A DNA stretch of 64,000 bases from Cadophora sp. MPI-SDFR-AT-0126 (GCA_020747065.1 JAGMVK010000002.1:1-64000); one strand, 5' to 3'; shown: positions 11,802 to 23,894, numbered from the stretch's first letter. Numbers and translations are program-made. The notes: a model not told the origin generated them from the sequence alone.

Positions 11802-12716
11802 TCAAAGCTCACACGCCCTCTCCGCAGTCTCCCTAATCAGCCGAGCGATCTCCCGCATCTCGTTGTAGCCCCTGGGGAAATCATGTTTGTGAATATGAAA
11901 ATATTGCTCCGCCACATTCGCCTCACACAGGTTGTACAGCTCCTCCCCATGCTCTGCCTCGTCTGTCTGACACCGCACGTGTAAGGTCGGAAGCCGAATC
12001 AGCTTCCCATCAAGTGCCGCGTCGCACTTCATCATGCCAAGGGTCCCATCCGTCAGGATCTGCCGTCCGCTCCCTGCAGGATGTTCTGCGGGGTACAGAC
12101 ACGTGCTACCGAGAAGCGGGTTCGCTTTCATTGCGTGCAAAAATTTGAGAGCCAGCGGCTGTGTCAAGTCCGGCACGATTGGCGCCGGTTTAGAGGCTAC
12201 TTTGAACACTCGGCTGGGCGTCGCGCCGTTGAAGAAGATGGCGAACTTGAATGGTCGTTCGCGGTTCGGAATGTGCCCGGTTTCATGTGCATTCTGGATC
12301 AACACCTGTGCCGCTAAGGTTGCTCCCTGAGAATAGCCGAGAATACCATCATACGGCCCATTCTCAGCGGCTAGCTGGAGAACTTGTTGCTCGGTTTCTA
12401 AAATATCGTTGAGATCGAGCATGTTGAAATAACCCCAGAGTCTGGAGGAGGAGAAATCCTTGGTGTGAAGTGACCAATTTCCTGAAGTTGGGCGTAAGAT
12501 TGTGCTCTAGAGGTCGGTTCCATCTTCTTACCTTCTGTATGAGGCATTTGCCCTTGCACGAAATCAAATTCGTAGTCTTCTAGCAGTGAACGGAATCCGG
12601 CCGTTTGCATCTTGAAGATCTACTGAGGAGTAAGTAGCCTGGCTCGGTGGGAACAGTTGGAGGAGTGCACTTACATCATTATTGGAACCCCGTCCATGAA
12701 GGCAGAGAATACGCAT
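11802..12716 (-). CDS. LovG/FSH1-type serine hydrolase, probable polyketide-releasing thioesterase
   Basis: Three exons (12716-12675, 12619-12532, 12481-11802) join in frame to 269 aa, with introns of 55 and 50 bp. The start MRILCLHGRGSNN is the typical opening of the FSH1 family; an in-frame Met 16 codons upstream (12764) is less likely. The nucleophile elbow is GILGYSQGA (Ser about residue 120), with the alpha/beta-hydrolase core around it and a His in the C-terminal part (HIHKHDFPRG). The family includes LovG, which releases the product of an HR-PKS in trans. This gene lies 633 bp from, and on the same strand as, a PKS lacking a release domain, so that role is the best inference. It could also have a general esterase function. 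Confidence 0.88.
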
Positions 12717-13167
12717 ACTGTGGGTTATTGCGAATCGGCTGGGAATCGGGATAAACAATCGCATGTGACTCCTGTGAGTCTCGAGAGCTCACCGTTCGCT
12801 CTTGTATGAGAAGCAGCAAACGATTTGTATGTCTATATATAGCCACCGATAAAACAAGACACACTCTAGCTCGTATGGCCATGTCTGTCTCGGCAATTAA
12901 GATCCCGAGGCTCAGACAGTTGCTTCATAAATTGATTATTCTGAAACGTTAACAATATACACGTTGTAAGTTAAACACAGATAATACGTTTGTAGGTAAG
13001 CATTATTTCTTTTTTTTTTTATGAAAAATGTATTCAAATATACGATAACAGCTAATCAAATTTCAAAGACGATTTCTTTTCGACGTAGACTTAATAGTAG
13101 AGGCTTTTGATCACCTCGCGCATGATTTATGAGATTTAAGCGTCTAGCCAAATATATGTAGTTAAGA
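12717..13167. other. Intergenic region, no gene seen
   Basis: It lies between the hydrolase start and the acyltransferase stop. The part at about 12950-13170 is AT-rich with a T run near 13011-13020. It should contain the hydrolase promoter and the acyltransferase 3' end. No coding signal is recognised. Confidence 0.5.
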
Positions 13168-14406
13168 CTACAAAGCTTTGAGTAGTGGTCGTAAAACAGA
13201 GAATGGGAGGAATGAAGACCCATTATAATATCTCGCGGAAGGATAAGACCATATCGGCGTTGTCCAGAAAAGCCAAAATCCAACCCAAACGTATCCAACC
13301 ACAATATACCATAACCTTTTCGGCTGGGGAATGTCTGTAACTTTCCCGTCACCCCAAAGTGTCCTCACAGTGTCTTCGACCATGATGCCAACAGCCTGCG
13401 TCAGGAAGAACTGCAAAGACCCCGATTCTTCAAAGGGGATACCGGCAGCGAGGTCCGCGGCCGCGTGGACCAAACCTGAAAGCATGAAGGAGAGGATGAG
13501 CTTGGAGTATCTTGTTGCTACGTTCCTATTATTGAGTGGCAAGCCGAGGGCACTGTGCGTTATAAAGGCGGCTGGCTGCCCGCAAGGATCCCGGACGAGT
13601 TGATGCCACGTGCTGCCCCAGAAGCCTCGCAAGGTAAACATGTGCGATACGGGTCCAAACATGGGTCTCCAGGAGACAGGTGAAGTGAATTTGGAAGCCA
13701 CAAGGATGAAAGCACAGGTGTCGTAGCAGCAACGTAGAAAGCAGTAAGTGAGCAGCCAGTGTGCAAAGGTCCCGACGCAGCGAGTGACGAAATCATCTGC
13801 CGTGATTGTTCTGTTCAACATGTTTTTAATCAGTGGCACTTTTTCTGCTGCAAAGGGAGCCACAACCGGCTCTGGAGAAGGAGCAAGAGAAGCCAGATCA
13901 AGGATCAAGGCGTGTAACACAATCGAAGTTGTCGAGAACCGAAGAAACTCGTAGTAAGTGGGCGGATGACCGCCGCTTCGGAAAGGAGGGACATTCTTGA
14001 CTTCTAAGGGAGTGTTGATCTTGCGGAAACTGGACAGAGTAGAAAGCCCAAATCGGACACAATCAAACAGCGACTGGTTGTTCATATCTGGCGTGATTGA
14101 TGTTTTTTGGAGCTTCCCCGCCTCGAATTTAAACGACCCTCTGAGTAAAGCAACGTCCAGGTAGTGTAGAAGACAGAATCCTCCAGTTCCGCAGACAAGC
14201 CCTCCCCAGGACATTCGTAGATTTTGCGGAGCAGTCGTGATAACCCCATACAGACAGCCGACTAGTGGGACCAGAGCCATTAGTCGCATTCTTAAAGAAG
14301 GGAAAGAGGTAGCTGATAGCATGCTAATTATGATCACCACTTCGACCACAAGGAATATAATGGGATGAGAGAAGACAGACGGCGGTGGCGGCTGAGGAGT
14401 GTCCAT
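13168..14406 (-). CDS. Membrane-bound O-acyltransferase, wax-synthase-like
   Basis: This is a single 412-aa exon. Many hydrophobic segments are present (for example near residues 14-30, 40-57, 68-88 and several in the C-terminal half). The wax-synthase/MBOAT-like signature is clear: HWLLTYCFLRCCYD, then RGFWGSTWHQLVRDP, then LSGLVHAAADLAAG, with the His of the last motif (about 330) as the expected catalytic residue. Fungal members of this family often sit in secondary-metabolite clusters and transfer acetyl or longer acyl groups to hydroxyls. It is on the same strand as the PKS and hydrolase, so late esterification of the polyketide is inferred. The acyl donor and position are unknown. Confidence 0.85.
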   Translation of the reverse strand: MDTPQPPPPSVFSHPIIFLVVEVVIIISMLSATSFPSLRMRLMALVPLVGCLYGVITTAPQNLRMSWGGLVCGTGGFCLLHYLDVALLRGSFKFEAGKLQKTSITPDMNNQSLFDCVRFGLSTLSSFRKINTPLEVKNVPPFRSGGHPPTYYEFLRFSTTSIVLHALILDLASLAPSPEPVVAPFAAEKVPLIKNMLNRTITADDFVTRCVGTFAHWLLTYCFLRCCYDTCAFILVASKFTSPVSWRPMFGPVSHMFTLRGFWGSTWHQLVRDPCGQPAAFITHSALGLPLNNRNVATRYSKLILSFMLSGLVHAAADLAAGIPFEESGSLQFFLTQAVGIMVEDTVRTLWGDGKVTDIPQPKRLWYIVVGYVWVGFWLFWTTPIWSYPSARYYNGSSFLPFSVLRPLLKAL

Positions 14407-15466
14407 GATCGGCTCGTCGCCACGCGTATTGTGAATCGTGATTATTGGCAGCAGTCAGGGCGAGGGCGCTCTAAACTGAATACCATATGTTTCAACTCGG
14501 GTGGCTTCAGAAACGTATAGAAGAGAATACAGCGGTTATATGAGACAGCATAGCATGCATTCAGAGTCTCTTGATTGTATCATGAGCCCTGCGGTGTGTA
14601 ACAGACAACCCACGGGTTCTGTATCTCGGTAACTGAGTCCGTCAGCGACATGCCCTCGAGAGTACGTCACGATTTTTCTTTGGCGAGTGGCTTAGCTGTT
14701 TGATACTGTAGCAGCAGTATGCATTCTACTCGTAACTGGGGGCAGATTTTTCTTACTGTGAGCAGGGGCCGGGGCGATCCTTCATACGAGGCTAGGCTTG
14801 CGGGATAGCCACATCTTGTAAGCCCTTACCAGATTTCGCGGATTGGTGGGGCGGGGGGTCCTGATGCCTGCAGGCGGTTAGCTGTCAACGTTGCGCATAC
14901 ACAACCGCCCCTCAGAAACCTTTCCCACAGAGAAATCAGCCCAGTCAAGATGTCTGAAACCCAAAAACACCCATTCAGTCAGAGAGCCCTTGCCTAATAT
15001 GCGAAACAACAAGGATTCAAAGTAGCATTTCTTTCGGGTTAATTTTAGTGTATTTTTGATACAGGACCCAACCAGTCTCAAAAAGACTATTGGGGAAAAT
15101 AGCTTCATCTATAAAGTCCTGAAAGATTGGTCTTCAAAGGCCCCGATTACCTGTAAGTGAGGTGCATCGCCACACGGATAAGTTACCGGGTACTATTTGG
15201 ACCAGTATCATCCTGTTGTAGAACTGGTGACTGCGGGTTTCCTGTTCCAGCCCACATCTCTCGTCTTGGGTAACATCGCCCGAGCTAATACGTTCGATCT
15301 CACTTGAAACTTTGATAGTGTGTAGCTAGATAGCAGCATGTGTTCAGCCTCGGCCCGCTCTCCATCATTTATAGAATGCTTCAGACCGCGGAGCTTAATT
15401 ACAGCAGATAGCGATTTCTGTTCAAATTGTAACAGCAAGACTCTAACACAACGTAACATTATCAAC
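14407..15466. other. Divergent intergenic region, acyltransferase / cutinase
   Basis: About 1.06 kb separates the divergently transcribed acyltransferase (leftward) and cutinase (rightward). It must hold both promoters. I see no gene, RNA or repeat in it; short ORFs here have no recognisable composition or motif. Confidence 0.5.
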
Positions 15467-16325
15467 ATGAAGTCTCTCGTCCATTTCACTGCTATTGTCT
15501 TTTTTGCGGCCCTTGCTATCCATGGTCTGCCTACCGATAACACGGCCTTAGTGTCCCGTCAGACCAATCCACTCAATCCGTTTCTGTCCATCATCACCAA
15601 TCTTCCACCCGTTAATATACTCGTCGATGGCGCCGCAGGAGGCTTGACCAACCTGGAGGGGCTCCTAGTTCCCGTTGTTGGGGGAACGAATCAGACCGAC
15701 CTCAAAGATGGCAAACCATGCGCTCAAATGACAATCATCTTTGCAAGAGGGACGACTGAACCAGGCAACATGGGTGTTTTTGCAGGACCACAGCTTGTTC
15801 AGGCAGTCAAGAACGCTATGCCCGGAACAAGCATCAACGCCCAAGGAGTTGAATACACAGCAACTATCCAGGGCTATCTTGCCGGCGGCGGATTAGATGG
15901 GACAACAAGCATGTAAGCCAAACAAAAAACTTTACTGGCTCCCTATAATTGCAGCTGTCCAAAACTAATCCGTTGCTAGGAGCAACTTTGTCAATCAAGC
16001 TCTAGAGACTTGCCCGCAAACAAAAATCGTAATGGGTGGCTACTCCCAAGGTGGACAGGTAGTCCATAACACTGCGAAATCCCTCAGTGCTGATGCTATG
16101 GCTAAGGTCAGCTCGGTCGTCATCTTTGGGGATCCCCAATCCCAGACACCGGTCACTGGGGCAGAAAGCAAGACACTCGTCATCTGCCACTCCGATGATA
16201 ACATTTGCAGTAATGGCGACTTGATCTTGCCGGCGCACTTGACGTACGGATTTGACTCGCCTCAGGCTGGGCAATTTGTTGCCAAGATGGCGAACGGGAA
16301 CGGGACAACTATGGGACGTAAGTGA
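15467..16325 (+). CDS. Secreted cutinase-family esterase
   Basis: Two exons (15467-15912, 15980-16325; 67-bp intron, GTAAGC...CTAG) encode 263 aa. The N-terminus MKSLVHFTAIVFFAALAIHG is a signal peptide. The cutinase fold shows in GKPCAQMTIIFARGTTEPGN, then GGYSQGGQVVHNTA with the nucleophile Ser (about 171), DDNIC with the catalytic Asp/Cys pair (about 222) and PAHLTYG with the His (about 235). Family members hydrolyse cutin or other polyesters outside the cell. Neither the order of these residues nor the length shows damage. It lies between the acyltransferase and the transporter, but a role in polyketide synthesis is not indicated. Confidence 0.93.
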
Positions 16326-17724
16326 TTATGATGCTCCTGAGGTAATTTCCAATCAAGCCTTCCAAAGGGCATGAGATAACAGTTGATGAAGAAAATCAGG
16401 TTAACCAAACTTTGGGAGGGACAGAAAGGGTTGCTAATGTAGCCAATGATGGTAGCTGTGTCGTTGTTTGGGCGTCGCTTTTGGTCATAGCATCTCCCCT
16501 CCTTATTATGTGCTAGAGGCAAGCATTTCTTTACGAAATAACGACAGTTACCAAAAGGGTTGGGTTAAGACTGACAGTTCAGTTGTTTTCTAAAGCAACA
16601 AACATTGTTCTTGTTTACATGTGGTGGGTGGCGGGCCAGGTGCTCCACATCATTCCTTTATGCAACTGTATATTCTGTAAAAATTCAAGGCTGTTACCTC
16701 GGGCTTTCTCTCATAGGTGAATCTGAATAAAGTCATAACTTTTACTATACTTAGCGCAAATGTAACGCTCAACATATTAGATGCCAATAGAATCTAAGGC
16801 TTAAAGGCAAATCGTGTAACTTCGCACAAATACCCAAAAATCTAAGGCTTCTCGTAATCAAATCAGTTACAGTCTTGTAGTCCTATCCTGTACTTAAAGC
16901 TGAAACATGAAGGTTACCGAGGATGAGTTATATGCCTTGCCGCGCTGGAAATACAGGCTGGAAACCCCTATCTAGTTGAAACTGTAGTGTGCGCATTTCC
17001 GGGCCGTAGGCACCTCGAAAGACAACACTTTTGATCGAAAACTGGTTACGTGAGAGACCCTGGACTAATCCATATTATGAAAAGCACTTGATACAAGTCG
17101 GGGTAGGATGTGTGTGAAGGATTCCCGTTTCCATAAACATAGCTATTATCACCTTTGTCCTATAGAAGTTTCCTATCAATTGCACGATCTTCTGAAAAGT
17201 CGTGAAATGAGGACTCAGACGACGATACAAAACGCCACCACCCCGTCCAAGAGGAAACGTCTCTGTTTCGAATGATTCGGACATGGCGTCTGAAGCGCTG
17301 TGGATAGGTTCTGCCATGGCAGACTGCTGCGGGGAAAAGCCAATCGCAGCTCAGAGAAAAAAAGGCAGAGATAACACATGTCTGTGTTTGAATTCCCCTC
17401 ATGGTTTCTTGGAAGCCGAGGTTTTTTGTGGTGGTTCGCAGGAGCATGTGGTTATATAGGCCTGATATATGCACGGTTTCACGTAGCCCGGCAGAGCTTC
17501 CACCCGGAACTACTCGAAACGAGCATTCATGAATCGACTCCAGCAAACGCAACAAACCAAGCCTAGACGCATTGTTCCCAATCTCAAGTATACAATAGGT
17601 GGTACGTCTCAAGTGCTATCTACCTTGGCATTGCAGCTTTTGTCCAGCTTGATGCTAACGACAACAGCTTGTATTCATATCAATACCCACCAACTAGCAG
17701 AATATTCAATCTTTCTACCCCAAA
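16326..17724. other. Intergenic region, no gene recognised
   Basis: About 1.4 kb between the cutinase stop and the transporter start. Overlapping ORFs on both strands near 17160-17610 lack recognisable motifs. The 3' half must contain the transporter promoter and possibly a non-coding or short coding first exon, because the frame at the transporter's N-terminus is ambiguous. Confidence 0.45.
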
Positions 17725-19972
17725 ATGGCCGCTGAACATAAAACACCTCATTTGAACAGAAATTGGAACAAAATGGCAGCGCCAAGTCGAGAGAAACCGA
17801 TCTTCCCGCGGCCCATGACGGTATATCAACGCCAACAACCAGCTCAAGCGTCGACAGTGACACTACAGAGCTGGGCGACGCGTGCAGCTATGTCCCCTCC
17901 CGCAAATATTCCGAAAAATTCTCAATGGAACGGGGTTTTCTCGAACAGGCTAGGACACGAACAAGAGGTTAGCAGCAAACGACCGAGCAATCCCTTTACA
18001 TCTCTCTTTAGAATGTATAGCAAGGCTCCAGAGAATAAAGAGATCTCGAGGGATATGGAAGAGCAGTCAATACAATATCCAACTGGATGGAGATGGTTTC
18101 TCATTCTATTGAGTGGTGCTCTTCCATACATCGTGGTAAGTTTACCCTGAAGCAGTCGTAGAGAAAATGAGGCGCTGCTAATGTATTTGCTGTTTCGATA
18201 TAGGTAGTCCTGGACGACACCATTATTGGTACGTGTGTGGCAGTATCTGACATCGCACTTACTAAAATGAAAAGCAACGATCATTCCCGTCCTAGTCTCG
18301 GAGTTCCACCAACCTGCAGACATTGGCTGGTATGCTACTGCTTACTTCCTGCCCATGACTGTTCTCATGCCTGTGTTTGGGAAATGCTACACTCTGTGGA
18401 AGGTCAAGTGGTTATTTGTCCTCTCCTTGCTAATATTACTTTGTGAGTGCCCCATTCTACCTGTGTTACATCGATCTTCCAATAACCTACACAAAAGCGG
18501 GATCTGTTATGTGTGCAACTACTTTATCGTCGCTGATGTTCATCGCGGGTCGCGCAACTGCCGGAACTGGAGCTGCAGGTATCATCAACGGGTCAATAAG
18601 AATCATTGGGATTTCCTCCCCGCGAAAGGAACGAACATTTCTGGAGGCAGCGGGAGCTTTAGTCATGGGTGAGCCTCCTTTAAAAATATTGAAGGTTATA
18701 TCTCTAACGCCTATGTGAAGGTAGTTGCACTGTGGCTGGACCGATACTAGGAGGCGTCATCGCAGAGACCATAGGATGGCGCTGGGCCTTCTGGATAAAT
18801 GTCCCCATCGCCTTGGGCGCTCTTGTCGTTATTCTAGGGGTATTTCCAGGCCAATCAGCTAGCACGGCTCTGTCTAGCCTTCCCTTAGTTGAGAAGCTGA
18901 AGCGTCTGGACCCCATCGGTTCGTTGACTTTGATAGGGGGACTCTCTTGTCTGGTCACTCTTCTCGAATCGCAGGCGACAAGGCTTGGTGCGCTGAGCAC
19001 ACAAGACCGGAACCTTTCAATCGCAACCGGTGCCTTATTTGCCATATTTGTTGTCCATGAGATCTTTGTGAGAAACGATCTCGCACTGATACCATCAAGT
19101 GTGCTTCGATATCGAGCAGTTTGGTCATGCAGCATTATGTTGTTCTTCCTTTTTGCGGGGTTCATCAACTTCGTCTTCTTCCTTTCCATCTTTTTCCAGT
19201 CCGTTCGGGGAGAAAGCCCGCTGAAAAGCGCCATGAGCTTGCTGCCTTACGTCATTGCGGCCAGCGTCGCTGCGATGCTTGTGGGGATTGGCGTCTCCTT
19301 TATACATTACTACAACCCGTTCTTTATCTTGGGCGGCGCATCTTTTGCCGTTGGCTCAGCACTTATCTATACCTTCGACGACCAGACAATGCTTTTGAAG
19401 ATGTATATATGTGAGGCTGTCCTTGGTGTTGGGGCTGGCTTCCTCACTCTCGGGAATATTGCCCCTTGTCACATTCAGCTCGAGGAGAAGGATCATTCGG
19501 TAGCTAACGGATTTCTATTTTTATCTTCTCTACTTGGAGCGTGAGTCAACCATCGCTTTCTTGAACCTCGTTGCTACGCCGCTTACAAATAGATAGGACT
19601 TTGTCGCTGCCAATATCAAGTACCGTTTTCAACCATAATCTCCTCCGCGAAACTTTAGCGCTTGACATACCCTTGCAAGTTAAATTCGAAGTTATCTCGG
19701 ATCCTACCAAGATTCGTTCCACAGTTCCAGCGGAGTCCTTGCCAGCGGTAGTAGCTGTCTTGGTAAGATCAATCCGCAAGACGTTCCTTCTTGGCATGGT
19801 TTGTGCCATTGCGTGCGCACTTGCAACTGGGCTTGTACCCTTCAAGCGCCTCATTGTGGAAGATAAGAAGCCAGAACCACGCAATATCATAACCCTAAAA
19901 AGCATAAGGAGAAAATTGGTTGGTGATATGAGTCTGTCCAGCGATTCGGCGTACCTTGTACGGGAACCTTAG
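17725..19972 (+). CDS. MFS multidrug-type exporter (DHA2-like)
   Basis: The model has six exons: 17725-18135, 18204-18228, 18275-18442, 18498-18668, 18721-19540 and 19597-19972. They sum to 657 codons in frame with GT-AG introns of 46-68 bp. From about residue 125 the core reads WRWFLILLSGALPYIV, VVLDDTIIGATIIPVL, DIGWYATAYFLP, AGRATAGTGAAG and the antiporter motif C region AGPILGGVIAETIGWRWAFW. More helices follow, to a last segment near FLLGMVCAIACALATGLVPF, consistent with about 14 membrane spans. The first 120 residues are uncertain: another frame (17742-17972) reads like a normal hydrophilic tail (STPTTSSSVDSDTTELGD), so an unrecognised 5' exon or intron is possible. Export of a toxic or secreted metabolite is inferred from the family and its neighbours. 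Confidence 0.88.
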
Positions 19973-21774
19973 CGAGCCATTGGGGGCCCAGGATGCAGAC
20001 AAAAGGTGGCCAAATTTCATCCATTTTGATGATATCTCTCAATGACCCTATCCTACGAGGGGCCGCCATCATACACTCTTCACAGCTCCAATGAGAGATC
20101 CTCTCGTCACTAGATCAACGTTAGGGAGTTTACCAAAATGCTTTCCTCTCTTACAAAGTTGCACAGTCCTTGCTGATAGGCACTTTGACGTGTGAAATTT
20201 AATATAGAGGTACTTGAAAAGCATCTAAATCTATATGTGAAAAGAGCATTTCACGAGAGACCCTGCCATCCTTTCTAACATCAAATAATACCCCAACCAA
20301 TTTGAAAATTTCCCCACTCTTATGCCAGATCTCGTCACAAATAGATGCAAAATCAAGGTGGGCTTGTTAGTCATTGCTATCTGCAATGGATCTGGCTGTT
20401 CCACATATCAAGATAGAAGCGACTTCATGTGTACAATTGGCTCCAAACGACAAAATCTCGGTGTGGTATATGAAAGCATAGTGTACAAAAATAGAACTTT
20501 TTAGACGATATAAGGCTTAGATGGACAGTTAACTCGAGATCACATTCCTGTTATTACCACGAATTTTTCATGACTGAACGTGAAGCTAATCCTACTTTTC
20601 ACAAATTCAGCTTTTGATCAGGTGACTTCTCTCGCTATAAAATCTTCAAATACCACAGCTAGTCTCATCTATACAATTCGTGCACATTAATGAAATATAG
20701 ACAGCTCGCAATATCCTAGAGCTCTCACTGAGAACATAGACTAAAATAATTTACTAGTTGAACTAAACATAAATCTACGATCGTCGTTTCAAATCTTTTG
20801 ATCCAACTACTAATTTCAGAAACCGTTTTCTGCTCTAGCTTATTAGTCTCTCCTATGAATTCAAGATAAAGGGCCTCAAAGGGAATATTGAGGAAGAATG
20901 TATATACGGGATTTTACGATTTTGGAAGAATGCTTCGCACATTACCCAAGCCACTTGGATTTGACATTGGACTGAGTGCAAATGTTCACTTGTAATCCCA
21001 TATCTTAGTAGAACTGAGCCTATGAGCAATAGAATACCCAATGCTTTGGGAACCTGGAAATGGACACGTACGGCGATGTCCAAAGCCCCTTCGCTAAGTA
21101 TGATTTGTCAATGTCCTGTCGTATCACTTCAAAGCTATGCTTTCCGGTTCGTTTCAAACTTTCTAGCTCTTTCGTAGTATACCCGCGCTTAATGAGCGTC
21201 TCACGCATTCGGGAGTCAATTTCAACCTGCGCCTTCAGGATTTTGACTTTGCTAGCTATATTTTTGTAGGAATCGGGCTCGCAGTCCTAGAGGCTTGCTA
21301 ATGGTGTTCGGTGTGGCGTGTTATTGCGATATTAGCGGGACTTGTAGTTGATGGTAGGAGACAAGGTTGCCGGTCGGAGGAGCTATCTTGAGCATGGGAC
21401 TGCTCCTTTATCCAAGTGTCAGCATTTCCTGTATTCATCAATGGGCGCTGGTGTCACACCTCTTCCTTGTCGTCCCTATGACTGGGGAAGGTTTGGGAAA
21501 AATTTCGAAGCGGGAGCATACCCAGTGTCATTGCCAGAAAGGACCTCTGGCTCCTGAATGCGCTACCAACAACACGGTTGATATGACACCGAACAGCGCT
21601 CATACCTAGCCTTGTCGTATTCCAAATCGTTAGTGTTGATGTAATGATCACTAGCACGCCGAGGTGAATAGGACACGATAGTATAGCAAGAGGTTCTCTG
21701 AAGACTCGCTGGTTATTCCTTTGATACAGAAACTAAGTGCTGAAGAGAGAAAGGTGACCACTCTTTGAGCTGCC
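19973..21774. other. Gene-poor region between transporter and piggyBac element
   Basis: About 1.8 kb of moderately AT-rich sequence. Only short ORFs occur (for example near 20322-20504 and 21348-21609), without recognisable motifs or introns. No RNA gene or repeat pair was found. Confidence 0.45.
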
Positions 21775-23778
21775 TATCCCATCGACCGCCATCGCTTGCG
21801 CATTTTAGCCTGACAGGGGGTTGAGCCAATCAGAACGCCGCATTTCGGGGTTGGATACAGTCAATTCTACTCTACTCTACAGCGCCATGATACCTATCAA
21901 AACAAGGGCCTTCTTTATAAAGGTGTATGTTACACTGTTTATAGCTAAAATATACTGTACTTTGCTTTCCAAAGCTCTGAATATTCGCCGAGGTTTCCCC
22001 TAAAACTACTCGCCGGCGCTCTCCATACCTTTCCCCTTGACACGCTTTACAATCACCTCTCCACGTTATTCGTAGCTTCTGATGGCGCTCAGCCGGAATA
22101 AGAGATTCGTTAATATTTCCGTGTGAGAAACGCCTTTTCCTCGTGCCCAATAGAGACCTAGTAGAGTGAAGCAATGCTCGTATGATTTTTTTCCGGAATT
22201 TGACCTGTGTTATCCACCGATCCTTATCTTCAACTTGCCAGTGGTTCTATACGTTAGCATGTATCGATATAAGGTAAGAATTGACTAGAACCGTCTGAAG
22301 AAGCTAATTCCAAAGAGCTTGCCATCCTCCACGACGAATTGGCCTATCTCCGGAATTGTAGGACTTGAGTTAGTCCCCGACGTCGATAGCATTCATGAAT
22401 TAGTTGTAAAGCCACGTAAACGCGGGCTTATCTAATTCCTTACTATTCTGCTCTCTAAACTATAGTCTAGAGATAGCCGCATTTGAAGAGGTTTCACTTG
22501 GTTTATAGCGAATCGTAGAGATAGTACTAGAGTTATTGTTGCAATTTATCATGAAAAGCGTAGGTGCGTTATTGTTCCAAAGAGCCTGGGTCACAGTATT
22601 GTTAGTGTTATAGGCTATAAAGAGAGTATTGTACGGTATCCGGGTCTCTGATTTCTTCGTATTTGCCTGCAAAGTAAGGAGCCTTTGCACGATCCCGGAA
22701 TCCTGTCTTACTGTACTAATAGTACCGAATCTAAGCTCCCGGAGGTATATCATCAGCTTATTCGATACGAAGAGATTGTCTAGTAATACTATATAATTTG
22801 CGGGAGGTAAACGATACAACAGATACGGTATAATAGCCTGCGTACGATTTCTAGAGAGGCCGGCACCTCTATTTGTCTTTAGCTCTCCAAGAGCTATAGG
22901 AGCTCGCACGCCCTCTGGCCCCTGAGCTCCTTTAGAACGCTAGGTCCACTGTAAAAAGTAGCCTAATTAGGTAACTACCCATACTTTATAGCCTGTTAGT
23001 ATAGGCTTAGAAGGTATAGTTATTGTTTTAAAAGCTCGTCTAGTAAAGCGTTGCATACACTTGTCCATAGTAATGTTCCGGCCTAGTATCTAAAGCTGAA
23101 GGGATACTCTTTGAACGTGGGAATTGAGTGATTCTACCCTCTTAAATAGGCGTAATCTCGTGCCCTTAGGTAAAGGGGCATAAAGATAGAACCTCCGGTG
23201 TAAGATTTTAAAGCGATTCCGTGATATATATTTACGTACTGCGTGTTGCGGGCTGTCCTCATCTGTAGACTAATAGTCCTCTATTTGATTCTCTATATGT
23301 AGCCTTATATAGATTAATATTCCGAGGTAGACTTTAATCTCAGGAAGCGTAGTATCGTACTAACTGTAAGAGCGAGAATGAGGTTTAGATAAATCAGGCT
23401 CTTTGATATTTTGATTTGTAAAATCCACTATTTCCTGGAGTATTTTATCTGTAAAAAAGAGAGAGAATATAGTAAAAGGATTAGTAGAATTAATGGAAAG
23501 AGGTAGCTTTATTTGAGGCTGGAAATTGAGGTAATGGAAAGGGATAAATGATCCGGAACCTTCTTTAATCGGCTTCGCTTTAGGTCGGTACGTTCCATCA
23601 AGAATAGGATTAGGTTGCATATCTTCCGCTATCTTTTCTGTGCTAATTTGAGTGAGAATTGCTCTTGATTCAGCATAAGAACGATCATATGGAGGGTGTG
23701 TTGATGTGCCGTTGCGAGGGGTAACGATCCTTGTAAGCCCCACCACGCTAAAATGCGTGTATGGCGGTCGATGGGATA
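21775..23778 (-). mobile_element. piggyBac-type DNA transposon with terminal inverted repeats (about 2.0 kb)
   Basis: The left end reads TATCCCATCGACCGCCAT (21775 on) and the right end, read inward on the minus strand from 23778, begins with the same 18 bases. After a short variable spacer both continue with CGCATTTTAGC. These inverted repeats enclose one transposase gene on the minus strand that fills almost the whole element. The TTAA target duplication typical of piggyBac is not visible at the edges, so either the boundary has mutated or the fungal family differs. The arms are still near identical although the gene has several stops. Confidence 0.8.
21872..23746 (-). pseudogene. piggyBac-type transposase (DDE_Tnp_1_7-like), degraded
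   Basis: Read through stops on the minus strand, the frame stays continuous for about 625 codons. It shows an N-terminal disordered region, then PFTIFSLFFTDKILQEIVDF, a segment near LGILIYIRLHIENQIEDY, and DKCMQRFTRRAFKTITIPSK. The core is YIVLLDNLFVSNKLMIYLRE with the conserved D, followed by a basic C-terminal tail. At least eight in-frame stops occur, several at expected Trp or Gln codons (such as EDY-stop-ST, Q-stop-ILGRN, VVT-stop-LGY and QALWN-stop-LLQT). No large indel is apparent. The pattern suggests point-mutation silencing of a once-complete copy. It no longer encodes a full protein. Confidence 0.82.
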
Positions 23779-23894
23779 TATACTAATGATTACGCAAGCC
23801 GGGCTAGGAGCACGGACCATTACAGTTGAGGACTGATCAAGATGTAAAAGATTACTGGTGCAGGAAGAGGGGACACGAGTAGACTCTTGAAGTC

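Noticed and set aside
20322..20504. Small Cys-containing ORF as a secreted effector
   Set aside because: Only 60 aa, weak hydrophobic start, no signal-peptide cleavage context or second support.
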